Positions 53,441-61,959 of a stretch of DNA of 64,000 nt are shown here, piece after piece. The notes beneath the pieces were generated by a model, which saw nothing but the letters and a program-made list of their open reading frames with translations, ran no database searches and was not told the DNA's origin. Location of the stretch: assembly GCA_030374765.1 (NCBI GenBank), contig JARGXX010000129.1, forward strand, positions 620,001-684,000. Direction: 5' to 3'. Numbering within the stretch: the first letter of the stretch is position 1; each line of letters begins with the position of its first letter. This DNA comes from Agarophyton chilense. Lineage: Eukaryota; Rhodophyta; Florideophyceae; Gracilariales; Gracilariaceae. The translations under genes were made by a program, and so were the position numbers.

Positions 53441-56400
53441 ATGGTCGGCGCCAAGCCAAGCGCTTATCTCACCGAAGAGGCAAGACTTGAGGCGCAACGT
53501 CGCATGCTTGCCGAGCGGTATGGCCTCTTCTCCGACGAGTCAGATGACGGTGACGATTCCTCCCACCCCGAGCCTAACGCTTCAGGTCCGCCAAACGGCT
53601 CCGCCGCACAAAACGGCGATACCCATGAGTCCTCAGCCACCGCCAACGGCCGTGAAGCCGCGCTGCCCAAGCCGCCACATCATGAGCCCGCATCCTCCGA
53701 AGCTGCTACCTATGGTGAAAACTCTAGCGTTCACGACAGTGACCTCACCTTTGTAATGTCACAAGACGAGTCTCTCCAGGACGCGGCCCCAACAAGCGCA
53801 AATCCCGAAGCTGAGGCTCCCCACGCCTCTAGCCCAGTTTCCGACAAGGCTTCCCGGTGGCCTGGAGTGGAAATGGTGGACCCGGACCACTCCAATATGA
53901 TCCAAGCCTTTCACCAGTACAAAAGCGATGCCAATCGCGAAGCAGTTTCGTCGCGCGATTTGCGCGTGACCCAGATCACCATGTACCCATCACAGTTTCT
54001 TGAGAGGCATGAGCGCAAAATTGCCGTTAACGACAAGGTCATCACTTATGCTGTCGGCGGTCATATTCGCGCCATTTTGCGAAACAGTGCGGAGAGTCGA
54101 TGCTTGCTCAAAGGCCATGACTCGTCTGTGGCCGATCTCGAATTCTTGGCGGCACAAGAGACCAATGTATCCGTAAACCTCGAGGGGGAATTCATCTCCA
54201 TTCTCGGGAGCGTTGCGGATGATGGCTCTGTGTACGTGTGGAAGATTATTCGACGTGATACAGCCGACTCGAGTAAGTTGGAAGTTCAGGACAGCATTCG
54301 CTTTGAGCATCCTCATCAAGAGAAAGGAAAGAGCTACCGCCGCATAGCGTTTCGACCGGGACCGAACTCAATCATCGCCGAGAATGGACTCGGGGTCGCC
54401 ATGTTGCTTATGGATGGCGATTCTTCCGATCTTCGCGTGGTGGAACTCGTCAAGATGAATGAAAAAATGATGGTGCGCGACAAGTTTCTCAAGGCACGGA
54501 ATGAAGCTGTCGAGAAGGGAAACAAGACAGAAGGCAATATCGACGCCGCCGCATGGTTGTCGGAGAAGGTTGTTGTCACTTCTCGAGGCGGCTACGTGCA
54601 TTTATGGAACTCGGAAAACAATCTGGCACCGTACATTGTGAGTTTACCACGTGAGAAAACCACCAAAGTGACCGGCATTCACACGTTTCGAAGCTACGGG
54701 CTGTTGCTGGTCTCGGAGGCAGGTCGAGAGCTTGAGTACTGGGTGATTACAAATATGCCCCAGGACTTGAGATCAGTCACTGTGCAACTCCGACAACGGA
54801 TTCGCCTCTTTTCTGAGGATGACACGGATGTATTTTGCCATACTTCAGTGGATCCAGCGGAGGAGATTGTGATTGTGTCAAATGTGAAGGGGAAGTCGTT
54901 CTTTGTGTTGCACTACAACCGAAGCGCAAAAGCGTTTGATACTGTAACAGAAGTTCCGGTGCGACAGCCCATTCACTCGTGCAGCATGACGAGGAGCGAT
55001 AAGCCACCTCTGCCTGGTTCGGCAGCTTCATTTACCGAGGTGACTCCCATCCAAACCGAAGAGCTCGGTGTTTGGTGTGTGCAACCACGAGGCATCAATC
55101 TCATTCATCTTCCTGCGTCGGACTGCGCGCCGCGCTCTGATGTGCAGAGCGAGGTGTACCCAATGCCCACCGAGAAGACGATTACACGAAAGATGGACAA
55201 GGTACCGGCACCGCTGGTTTCGCAAAGTCTTCCTCCAAACCCAGCATTATCCATTACCAAAAACAAAGATGGGCAGAGCACGTGTTCGCCATCGACTTCA
55301 GCTCCCAAGCGCGTGCCCAGGTCTCTCAACAACATGAAAACGCTCAACACGTCGCCCATTACAGCCAAGGCGAGGGAAGTTGTTTCTGGCGGAGGAAAGT
55401 TTGGGTCGCAACATGTCCCAATGTCAACCACGACGACGCCTGGGATGGAGAGCAAGGCCAGTCCTGCTCCAACGCCCATAGTGTTAACGTCTCAAACCGG
55501 GAGTATAAACCATAAGAACATCAGTCCGCTGCCAAGCACGAGTGTGAACTCATCGGAAGCTGCTCCAAGCGCGGAAGAAGTGGCCACCATGCTGCTGAGC
55601 GCAGCGAAGAAGGCCGTTGTGGCGTTCGAAGAGTGTGCGCCGCAGAGAAATGCCAGCGAGAAAGTGAAAATGGAGCGGCTGATTGAATCGGTTTCAGAAA
55701 CGGCGGAGGCCAACCTGGAGCGGTTTGTGAATTCATCTATGAAGAAGGTTCTAGCGGACAAGCTTGTGCCAGGCGTATCGCAGATTATTGCCGAGTCTCG
55801 TGAGGCTATGAAAAAGCGAACGAAGTTGGAATCGCAGCTCACCGTGGATCATTTCGACAAGGTGATTGAGCGTTCCGAAATCAGTGGGTCATTCTCGACA
55901 GCATGCGATGAGATGACTCGACAGGTGTCGGAGGCAGTGACAAAGTCAATGGGGGCCAAGTATGAAGAGTTGATAAGGCCGACGGTGGAGATTGTGAAGG
56001 ACGCTGGGGAGGATATTTGCGCGAGTTTGGCTTTACTGACAAGTGAGATGCAAAAGGCGACGCCTCGGGAGGAGGCTCGACCAGAGGTGGTGGAAATCCG
56101 ACCCGAGGACACAAGACGGAGCATCGAGGAGCAGATTACTCTGGGGCACATAGATGACGCGTTCTTGACGGCGTTAGACAGTGCGGACCTGGAGTTGGTG
56201 ACTTGGCTATGCCGAAAGTTTGATTCGAGCACGTTCTTCGAGACGCACATGCTGTCGCAGGTGTCGCTGTTGTCGCTTGCGCAGCAGCTGGGACACGGGC
56301 TGCACGACGAGGATGTGGAACTCAAAGTGGAGTGGCTTCGCGAGATCATGCTGGTGCTGGAGCCGGAGTCGGAAGAGATTGAGGCGATTGCGATGCAGTC

Positions 56401-56524
56401 GATGCAGGAGCTGTTGGGCAAGGTAATGGAGCTACGGCTGAGCAAGGAGTTTGTGGAGCAGTACGACGGGTTGGAGAAGAATTTGAAAACGTTGAGTAGG
56501 TTGATCGCGTCGCACGTAAACTAG
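53441..56524 (+). CDS. EDC4: Enhancer of mRNA-decapping protein 4-like (Ge-1/VARICOSE family)
   Basis: 1,027 residues, one exon, with the start ATG at 53,441 in a strong context (cgccATGG). The family scaffolds the cytoplasmic mRNA decapping complex, linking DCP1, DCP2 and XRN1 in P-bodies. The N-terminal ~150 residues are acidic, Ser/Pro-rich and disordered. A WD40 region at about 180-560 has RCLLKGHDSSVADLEFL and VADDGSVYVWKI, the hallmark of EDC4 proteins. A Ser/Thr/Pro-rich linker follows at about 590-700, then coiled-coil segments at about 710-860. The C-terminal Ge-1 alpha-helical domain spans about 890-1,027 (GHIDDAFLTALDSADLELVT, QVSLLSLAQQLGHGL, VEWLREIM). Length and order fit the family (animal EDC4 is about 1,400 residues, with a longer linker). 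It is convergent with petC, 156 bp away. Confidence 0.9.
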   Translation: MVGAKPSAYLTEEARLEAQRRMLAERYGLFSDESDDGDDSSHPEPNASGPPNGSAAQNGDTHESSATANGREAALPKPPHHEPASSEAATYGENSSVHDSDLTFVMSQDESLQDAAPTSANPEAEAPHASSPVSDKASRWPGVEMVDPDHSNMIQAFHQYKSDANREAVSSRDLRVTQITMYPSQFLERHERKIAVNDKVITYAVGGHIRAILRNSAESRCLLKGHDSSVADLEFLAAQETNVSVNLEGEFISILGSVADDGSVYVWKIIRRDTADSSKLEVQDSIRFEHPHQEKGKSYRRIAFRPGPNSIIAENGLGVAMLLMDGDSSDLRVVELVKMNEKMMVRDKFLKARNEAVEKGNKTEGNIDAAAWLSEKVVVTSRGGYVHLWNSENNLAPYIVSLPREKTTKVTGIHTFRSYGLLLVSEAGRELEYWVITNMPQDLRSVTVQLRQRIRLFSEDDTDVFCHTSVDPAEEIVIVSNVKGKSFFVLHYNRSAKAFDTVTEVPVRQPIHSCSMTRSDKPPLPGSAASFTEVTPIQTEELGVWCVQPRGINLIHLPASDCAPRSDVQSEVYPMPTEKTITRKMDKVPAPLVSQSLPPNPALSITKNKDGQSTCSPSTSAPKRVPRSLNNMKTLNTSPITAKAREVVSGGGKFGSQHVPMSTTTTPGMESKASPAPTPIVLTSQTGSINHKNISPLPSTSVNSSEAAPSAEEVATMLLSAAKKAVVAFEECAPQRNASEKVKMERLIESVSETAEANLERFVNSSMKKVLADKLVPGVSQIIAESREAMKKRTKLESQLTVDHFDKVIERSEISGSFSTACDEMTRQVSEAVTKSMGAKYEELIRPTVEIVKDAGEDICASLALLTSEMQKATPREEARPEVVEIRPEDTRRSIEEQITLGHIDDAFLTALDSADLELVTWLCRKFDSSTFFETHMLSQVSLLSLAQQLGHGLHDEDVELKVEWLREIMLVLEPESEEIEAIAMQSMQELLGKVMELRLSKEFVEQYDGLEKNLKTLSRLIASHVN

Positions 56525-56654
56525 TGGAGTTGTGTTTGTTTGTTTTGTTTGTATAAGAAAAAGAAAGGCGACAGGGTGGTGCAGCAGGTAAACAAAAAGT
56601 TTTCATGACGGTTGTTTTACTACTAAGAGTTGGGAGCGACAAAACGAAAGGTTA

Positions 56655-56676
56655 GCGCGCGCGCGCGCGCGCGCGC
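56655..56676. repeat. (GC)11 dinucleotide run between EDC4 and petC
   Basis: An uninterrupted GC alternation of 22 bp, 4 bp beyond the petC stop codon. Such runs can adopt Z-DNA, and this one lies in the shared 3' region of two convergent genes. Confidence 0.95.
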
Positions 56677-56680
56677 AAGT

Positions 56681-57361
56681 CTAAAAGTTCCACCAAGGGG
56701 CCTCACCGGTGCGGAAGTCCTGTTCCTTCCACGACTTGAGGACGACGTTGTCGCTTTCGTCGGTTTCGACGCGCTCGAGGGCGAGCGGGAGCGGGGCGGG
56801 TCCGCGCACGACGGCACCGGTCGGGGCGTACTGCGACCCGTGACAGGGACACTTGAACTTTTTCTCGGCCTGGTTCCACGGTACGACGCAGCCCAGATGG
56901 GTGCACACGGCGTTTAGGGCGTAGAACTCGAGGTCGGACTTGTCGTCGGTGACGATGAGGTAGGTGGCATCGCCCTTGAGACCCTGGACGAGCTCGCGCG
57001 AAGCGGCCGGGTGCGACTTGATGTAGTCGGCCTTCCTGACGTTGTTTCCCAAGGCATCCTTGGCGATGACGCCCGCGCCGGCGCTGCCAGAGGATTTGGG
57101 TACGAAGAAAGAGCCTAGCGGGTAGAGCACGCCGAGGGCGACGGCGCCCGTGCTGCCCGCTAGGAGCAGGTTCATGGTGTTGCGCTTCGCCATGTCTGGT
57201 ACCATGTCGTCGGCGCTGGCGCCCGCCGCCATGCGCGCGGGCGCGCGGCGGCGCGACGGACGCGCGGTGGCGGCGGAGGCGGGCACGGGCACGGGCACGG
57301 GCACGGCGGCGCCGGAGAAGACGCGGCGCGGGGCGACGGCGACGGCGGTGACGAAGGCCAT
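56681..57361 (-). CDS. petC: Plastid cytochrome b6f Rieske iron-sulfur protein precursor
   Basis: 226 residues, starting at the ATG at 57,361 (gcgccATGG). The frame is open far upstream, but only through low-complexity GC-rich DNA. Residues 1-45 form a transit peptide rich in Ala, Val, Arg and Pro, with a PVPVPVP repeat encoded by a gtgccc tandem. Residues about 62-87 are the thylakoid membrane anchor ([19 protein letters not shown]). The soluble Rieske domain has CTHLGC (153-158) and CPCHGS (171-176), giving the 2 Cys/2 His [2Fe-2S] ligands and the disulfide Cys pair. It ends [12 protein letters not shown], typical of PetC and unlike mitochondrial Rieske proteins. It carries electrons from plastoquinol to cytochrome f in the b6f complex. 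Nuclear location is implied by the transit peptide and the neighbours. Confidence 0.96.
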   Translation of the reverse strand: MAFVTAVAVAPRRVFSGAAVPVPVPVPASAATARPSRRRAPARMAAGASADDMVPDMAKRNTMNLLLAGSTGAVALGVLYPLGSFFVPKSSGSAGAGVIAKDALGNNVRKADYIKSHPAASRELVQGLKGDATYLIVTDDKSDLEFYALNAVCTHLGCVVPWNQAEKKFKCPCHGSQYAPTGAVVRGPAPLPLALERVETDESDNVVLKSWKEQDFRTGEAPWWNF

Positions 57362-57369
57362 GGCGCGGG

Positions 57370-57370
<1 letters not shown>

Positions 57371-57406
<36 letters not shown>

Positions 57407-57455
57407 TAGACGCAGACGCAGACGTAGACGTAGACGGAGACGGAGACGTAGACGC
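57371..57455 (-). repeat. Hexanucleotide repeat in the petC leader
   Basis: Some 14 tandem units of cagacg/tagacg/gagacg (plus strand), starting 9 bp upstream of the petC ATG. On the gene strand this is (cgtctg)n, which would encode Arg-Leu repeats if translated. Confidence 0.9.
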
Positions 57456-57715
57456 CGGGGGCGGCGGTAGAGAGACGGGTGGTGACGACGGGGAGGGAGA
57501 CGACGACGAAGATGGGGTTGGGCTGTGTGGGTGCGTGTGGGTGCGTGTGGGGGGTGGGCGGGGGCGACGTGCGTGCGTGGTGCTCTGCGTTGCGCTGCGC
57601 TGGGCGCGGGGGGCGAGGGGCGTGCGCGGCGTGGGCGGTGGCGGCGCAAACGGATGGTGCAAAATGCAGATCTCGGCGCGTGCGTGAGCTCCGTGCGAGC
57701 AGTTGTTGTGCGCGT

Positions 57716-57835
57716 GAGCCGGTTGGTCGGGAGCCGGTTGCGCGTGAGCCGGTTGGTCGTGAGCCGGTTGGTCGTGAGCCGGTTGCGCGTGAGCCGGTTG
57801 GTTGGGAGCCGGTTGCGCGTGAGCCGGTTGGAGGT
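57716..57835. repeat. 15-bp minisatellite, eight units
   Basis: Eight exact 15-bp periods of gagccggttg followed by a variable pentamer (gtcgg, cgcgt, gtcgt, gttgg or gaggt). The two commonest unit types are interleaved, which suggests unequal exchange or slippage. It lies in the petC upstream region. Confidence 0.95.
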
Positions 57836-58321
57836 GGCCGCGGCTCGGCGGGACAAGACAGCGATGGGACGCACACTCGGCACTGCACTGTGCTGCACAA
57901 CGGACCGCAAACAAAAGTTGGCACGTTTCCGTTGGAGTTTCCGTTTCGGTTTCGATTTCGGCGCGTTGCGTTTCGGAGACGGGAAGCAACGTGCACACTT
58001 TTGCACAACACACCCACTCCCGCACGTGACGTTGCTATGAGCGCGCTTTACAGTGCGCATTCCCGGGCGCGCGCGCGCGCCATGGGGGGGTGGGTAGGGG
58101 TGGCCGTTGCGCATACGGACGTGGCGCGCGGGCGCGACTCTTTTAGGTGCGTGCGTCCGCGGGGGTAGGGTGGGGGAGTGTGTGGCCCCGTCCACAGCAA
58201 ACGCAGACGCGCGGGGGGGGGGGTGTGTGAGCGCTTGTGGGCGCGCGCTTGTTATTGTGTTGCGACGTTCGCGCGCGGACATAGACGGACGGAGCGTCAG
58301 TGACCACGTCGTTCGTGAGTG

Positions 58322-58576
58322 ATGCTGTTCATGTTGTCTCCGCTGTTGAGAGAGGCGGCGTTCTGGTTTGCACTCGGTGTGGTGGTGGCCGCGTTCATGT
58401 GCGCCGCCGTGCTACTGCTTGCTGTGAGCGCGCCGGGCATTGGCGGCACGGCGGCGCTGGTGCGCGCAGTGGGCAAGGGCGTCGACGCCGTGCTGTGTCC
58501 GGAACGCGAACGCGAACGTGAACGCGATCGCGCGCATGTGAGACGCCCGTCGAGACGCTCGTTTGACGCGCTTTGA
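58322..58576 (+). CDS. Possible small single-pass membrane protein
   Basis: An 84-codon ORF from the ATG at 58,322 ([10 protein letters not shown]). One clear hydrophobic segment ([20 protein letters not shown]) is followed by a short loop and a strongly basic/acidic tail ([15 protein letters not shown]). It lies between divergent petC and the mannosidase. No family is recognised. The Arg-Glu repeat comes from a cgcgaa hexamer tract, so the ORF could be fortuitous in GC-rich DNA. Confidence 0.4.
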   Translation: MLFMLSPLLREAAFWFALGVVVAAFMCAAVLLLAVSAPGIGGTAALVRAVGKGVDAVLCPERERERERDRAHVRRPSRRSFDAL

Positions 58577-59162
58577 ACTGATTCTTCGTTTTGTTTTTTT
58601 GTGCTACTACTACTACCATCTTACCACTTTTCCTTTTACCTCGCTGAGCTCTTGTTCATAAACGAGCGTTTCTTTGTCGTTGCGCCTTGCTTGCCGCGCG
58701 CGCCCGCTTGCCGCCTTTGAGCGCTGCCGCTTCGCCGTGTCGCTCCAACTTAACTTCACTCTTCACTCTTCACACACACACCTACACTCGGGCGAGCCCG
58801 TGGCACGTTGCCACCGAACCACGTTGCCACCGAACCACGTTGCCACCGAACCACGTTGCCACCGAACCACGTTGCCACCGAACCACGTTGCCAGCGCGCC
58901 ACGTCTCCACGTCGCATGAACATGAACATGAACACCGAGCGCAAGTCGAAGACGAACGGCGCAGACACGCGCGCGACAACAGAGACCACCGCGCGCGACC
59001 AGCGCGACAAGCGCCACAAGCAAGCGCGACAAGCGCGAGGAGAGCGCGTCGGAGCAGCGCGCGCGCGTCGTATCTACACCATCATCCACTCGACCGCGCG
59101 CCGTTTTGAAAAGTCCCACTGCCACTGTCGTCGCAATCTCCGCACCTTCTCTCTCTCCCCAT
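58577..59162. other. Intergenic region upstream of the mannosidase gene
   Basis: It holds the 16-bp minisatellite and CT-rich stretches. ORFs on both strands here encode only the repeat or lack an ATG, and I take them as chance. Confidence 0.5.
58804..58915. repeat. 16-bp minisatellite, five perfect and two degenerate units
   Basis: Units of cacgttgccaccgaac start at 58,804, 58,820, 58,836, 58,852 and 58,868, followed by two diverged units (cacgttgccagcgcgc, cacgtctccacgtcgc). Confidence 0.95.
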
Positions 59163-60848
59163 ATGCTCCCGCGCGCGCGTCCCCGCGTCCCCGCCGCCGC
59201 AGCCGTCGTCATGTTGCGTCGGTGCGTCGCGTCGCCGCCGTACTGCGCGGCGCGCGCGTCGTCGCTGTCAAAGACGCGTCCCGCGCGCGCCCGCGCTCTG
59301 CTGGTGTTGCTGCTGCTCACCACCGCTGTAGTCTTCGTGCTGTTCACGTCGCTGGTAGCGCGCGTCGTGCTTGTGCTACGTGCTTCGTCGGCGCGTCTTG
59401 CGCGCCGCCAACAACCGCATCGCAACGGCGTACATGAGTTTGCACGCCTGCGTCTCGACGTGCGAAATGTGACGCGCGTCATGTACGCCGCGTATATGCG
59501 CGCTTGTATGGGGCACGACGAGTTTGAGCCGCTTACTGGCCGCTGTAACCACTGGTTTAACATCGGACTTAGCGCCCTGGATAGCTTGGATACCTTGCTT
59601 ATCATGCACCTGCATGATGAGTATCGAGCTACGCGCCGCTGGGCTGCTGCTTCGCTGCGCTTCGACCGCGTGGCGCAGAGCGTGTCGCTGTTTGAGCTTG
59701 TCATTCGCGCCCTTGGCGGTATCAACTCCGCATACGAGCTCACCACCGACCGGCTCTGGCTCAACAGCTCGCTCCGACTGGCAGACATGCTGTTACACGC
59801 CTTCGAGCACACCCCAACAAAGTGCCCCCCACCGCAAGTGTTCATCGGCCGAGACATTCGCACCCGCATGCGCGCACACCCGCTACCAACCTTCTCGTCC
59901 GCCTCGGAGGTGGGTTCGTTGCAGCTCGAGTTTCGTACCCTGTCCTATCTGTCCAACGACCCCAAGTACAAAATCGCCATCGACCGCTGTATGAACGTCG
60001 TCACGCGCGCCTTTGCCAACCACTCCCTGGTGCCCCCCGTCTTCGACCTGTCCACCGGCGTGTTTCACGGCGAGCGCATCACCATTGGCGGCTCGGTAGA
60101 CTCGATTTACGAAATGCTCGCCAAAAACTGGGTCATGAGCGGAAAGCGTGACCCCACGCTTCGCGCCCTGTTTGAACGATCCGTGCAAGCCATCATGCAA
60201 ACACTCAGCCGAAACAACGGTCAACACCTGTACATTGGCGAGATGAAACGCGCCCAGCCGCAATCGTTCCGCCAACATATGGACCACTTGGCGTGCTTCT
60301 TTCCGGGCACGCTGGCGTACGCCGCCTTGCACGGGCTGGGTGGCGGTGTCAACGGCACGCGTCACAACGATTACATGCCAATTGCGCGCCGTCTCACCCG
60401 CAGCTGCTTCTATATGACGCGCGGCGTGCCGAGCGGACTGGCTGGCGAAATTACCATGTTCGACAGCGCCACGCCGCGCCCCAAGAGCGGCCACGACGTG
60501 AGTTACCTGCGCCCGGAAATCGTGGAGGCGCTGTATTACATGGACAAAATCGATCCGCTTGCCGGCGACACTTATAAACGCATGGGACGCGTCATGTGGA
60601 ACAGTATCCGCCAATCGGCGCAAATCGAAGGGAGAGAGGACGGCTTGTTGTGCACCACGTACGGCCTTCTCGGTGGCGACGCCGAATTGAGTCACAGCGG
60701 AAAGCTGCACTCGTTTGTTCTGGCAGAGACGCTCAAGTATTTTTACCTGCTGTTTGACGAACGGTCGCCGGACGACGCGCAGCTGCCCTTGACACAGTGG
60801 GTGTTCAACACCGAGGCGCACCCCGTGCGCATCAGAGGTCGTGAATAG
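59163..60848 (+). CDS. Class I alpha-1,2-mannosidase (GH47), Golgi/ER type
   Basis: 561 residues from the ATG at 59,163 (MLPRARPRVP); a second in-frame ATG at 59,211 is possible. It is a type II membrane protein: a short basic N-terminus, one membrane anchor at about 45-72 (ALLVLLLLTTAVVFVLF), then a lumenal GH47 domain. Motifs are LSALDSLDTLLIMHL, SLFELVIRALGGINSAYEL (catalytic Glu region), GGSVDSIYEMLAKNW, HMDHLACFFPGTLAYA, YLRPEIVEALYYM, SFVLAETLKYFYLLF and the final VFNTEAHPVRI, whose Thr binds the essential calcium. GH47 enzymes trim alpha-1,2-linked mannose from N-glycans (Man9 to Man8 or Man5). The acidic residues are in place. An EDEM-type role cannot be excluded, but the length and the anchor favour a processing mannosidase. 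GC content is high and no introns are seen. Confidence 0.92.
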   Translation: MLPRARPRVPAAAAVVMLRRCVASPPYCAARASSLSKTRPARARALLVLLLLTTAVVFVLFTSLVARVVLVLRASSARLARRQQPHRNGVHEFARLRLDVRNVTRVMYAAYMRACMGHDEFEPLTGRCNHWFNIGLSALDSLDTLLIMHLHDEYRATRRWAAASLRFDRVAQSVSLFELVIRALGGINSAYELTTDRLWLNSSLRLADMLLHAFEHTPTKCPPPQVFIGRDIRTRMRAHPLPTFSSASEVGSLQLEFRTLSYLSNDPKYKIAIDRCMNVVTRAFANHSLVPPVFDLSTGVFHGERITIGGSVDSIYEMLAKNWVMSGKRDPTLRALFERSVQAIMQTLSRNNGQHLYIGEMKRAQPQSFRQHMDHLACFFPGTLAYAALHGLGGGVNGTRHNDYMPIARRLTRSCFYMTRGVPSGLAGEITMFDSATPRPKSGHDVSYLRPEIVEALYYMDKIDPLAGDTYKRMGRVMWNSIRQSAQIEGREDGLLCTTYGLLGGDAELSHSGKLHSFVLAETLKYFYLLFDERSPDDAQLPLTQWVFNTEAHPVRIRGRE

Positions 60849-61959
60849 ATAGACATGGCGCAGCGCAGCGATGTGTCAAGTCCAAGTCGCCCATTCGCTT
60901 CTGTGCGTTGCTGCCTTACCCTATATATACATAGATATATATATGGATACGCCGGTGACGTTGGGCGCACTGCTGATTGTGAACGCATTACTGCGCCCGT
61001 GAAGGTACGCAGTATGCGCGCACTGGAGGCGGTTGGTGCACAATGTGTACATAGATAAGTTTTAGTTTTAGTTAGCAGCCAAGTGTGTATGAAGGTGAGG
61101 GCATTTCACGCGCAGCGGCGCGTAACGGCATGCCGCCGCCCGCCGGTGATGACCATGGTGGAGCCTCATCTCACACGCACGAAGCACGAAGATGTCGTGC
61201 TCGAGGCACGTGCTTCATACCTCGGCAACTTTTCAAATGGCACAACGGTCAGAGCGCGAGCCGCCCGAAAATTCAAATTCAAAAATTCGCTCACTCACAC
61301 AGCAGCTCATTAGATATGGCGCGCGCGCCACGCGCTCATCGCCAGCACCATCGCCGCCCAACGTTGCAGAGCGAAACGCGAGAGTTGGTGCAAAACGCGC
61401 GCAGCACGTTTGTGCGCTTCTCCCGCCCGACTGCTTGCGACCTCTGCGCGCGCCCTTGGTCGCTTCGTCAGCACGCGTCCCTTCCACTCCTTGTTCCAAA
61501 CCGGCGTGGCCCGCTTGTCTTCCACAGCTTCCCTGCTTTGTAACCGCTCTTTGTGCCGTCCGAATCTATATCAACGTTCTCTTTTCCGCGTCTGCATCGT
61601 GTGCTTTTCTTCTTCGCATCGTCTGTTGCCACTCCCCCTTTTAGTGTCGCCCAGTTGCTTCCCCACTTGGCCATTCTCACGCTCAATCCCCCTTTAAGCG
61701 CTCCCCGCCTTGCTTGCTTCCATCCATCCATTCATCCCCGTCAACTTTCACTCAGGCCTGTCGTCCCACTTCATCTCCACTTCATCCACTTCATCACTTC
61801 TAACTGCACTTCCGACCTGCAGCCAATTACACACCCCAGCCACATCCCCGACGCATCCTCCAGTTCCCATGCGCAGTTAGTTTCAGTTCTACATCCCACT
61901 CCCCTCCCCCCCCCCCCCCCCCCCCTCCCCCTCCCCCGTGTTATACTCATCCAATAATA
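60849..61959. other. Intergenic region with TA-rich and poly-C tracts
   Basis: A TA-rich stretch (tatatatacatagatatatat) lies near 60,920-60,945. From about 61,430 the plus strand is C/T-rich and ends in a poly-C run at 61,901-61,937, just before the next gene's ATG. Small ORFs in between have no motif. Confidence 0.5.
61901..61937. repeat. Poly-C tract in the leader of the following gene
   Basis: A long C run interrupted by single T residues, 23 bp or more upstream of the ATG at 61,960. Confidence 0.9.

Noticed and set aside
55849-56445. 198-codon minus-strand ORF within EDC4
   Set aside because: Antisense shadow of the EDC4 coiled-coil and C-terminal region; Ser-rich composition follows from the plus-strand codons.
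57479-58168. Long plus- and minus-strand ORFs opposite the petC upstream region (229 and 440 codons)
   Set aside because: GC-rich DNA with few stop codons. They consist of repeat-derived peptides and overlap each other in several frames.
56681-58282. 533-codon minus-strand frame as one long Rieske fusion protein
   Set aside because: The part upstream of 57,361 is low-complexity, rich in Arg, Pro and Thr, and built from the minisatellite and hexamer repeats. The ATG at 57,361 has a strong context and gives a normal-length PetC.
58763-59869. 368-codon minus-strand ORF, and 312-codon minus-strand ORF at 59,883-60,821
   Set aside because: These are shadows of the GH47 mannosidase gene on the other strand. 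They lack motifs, and the first also encodes the 16-bp minisatellite.
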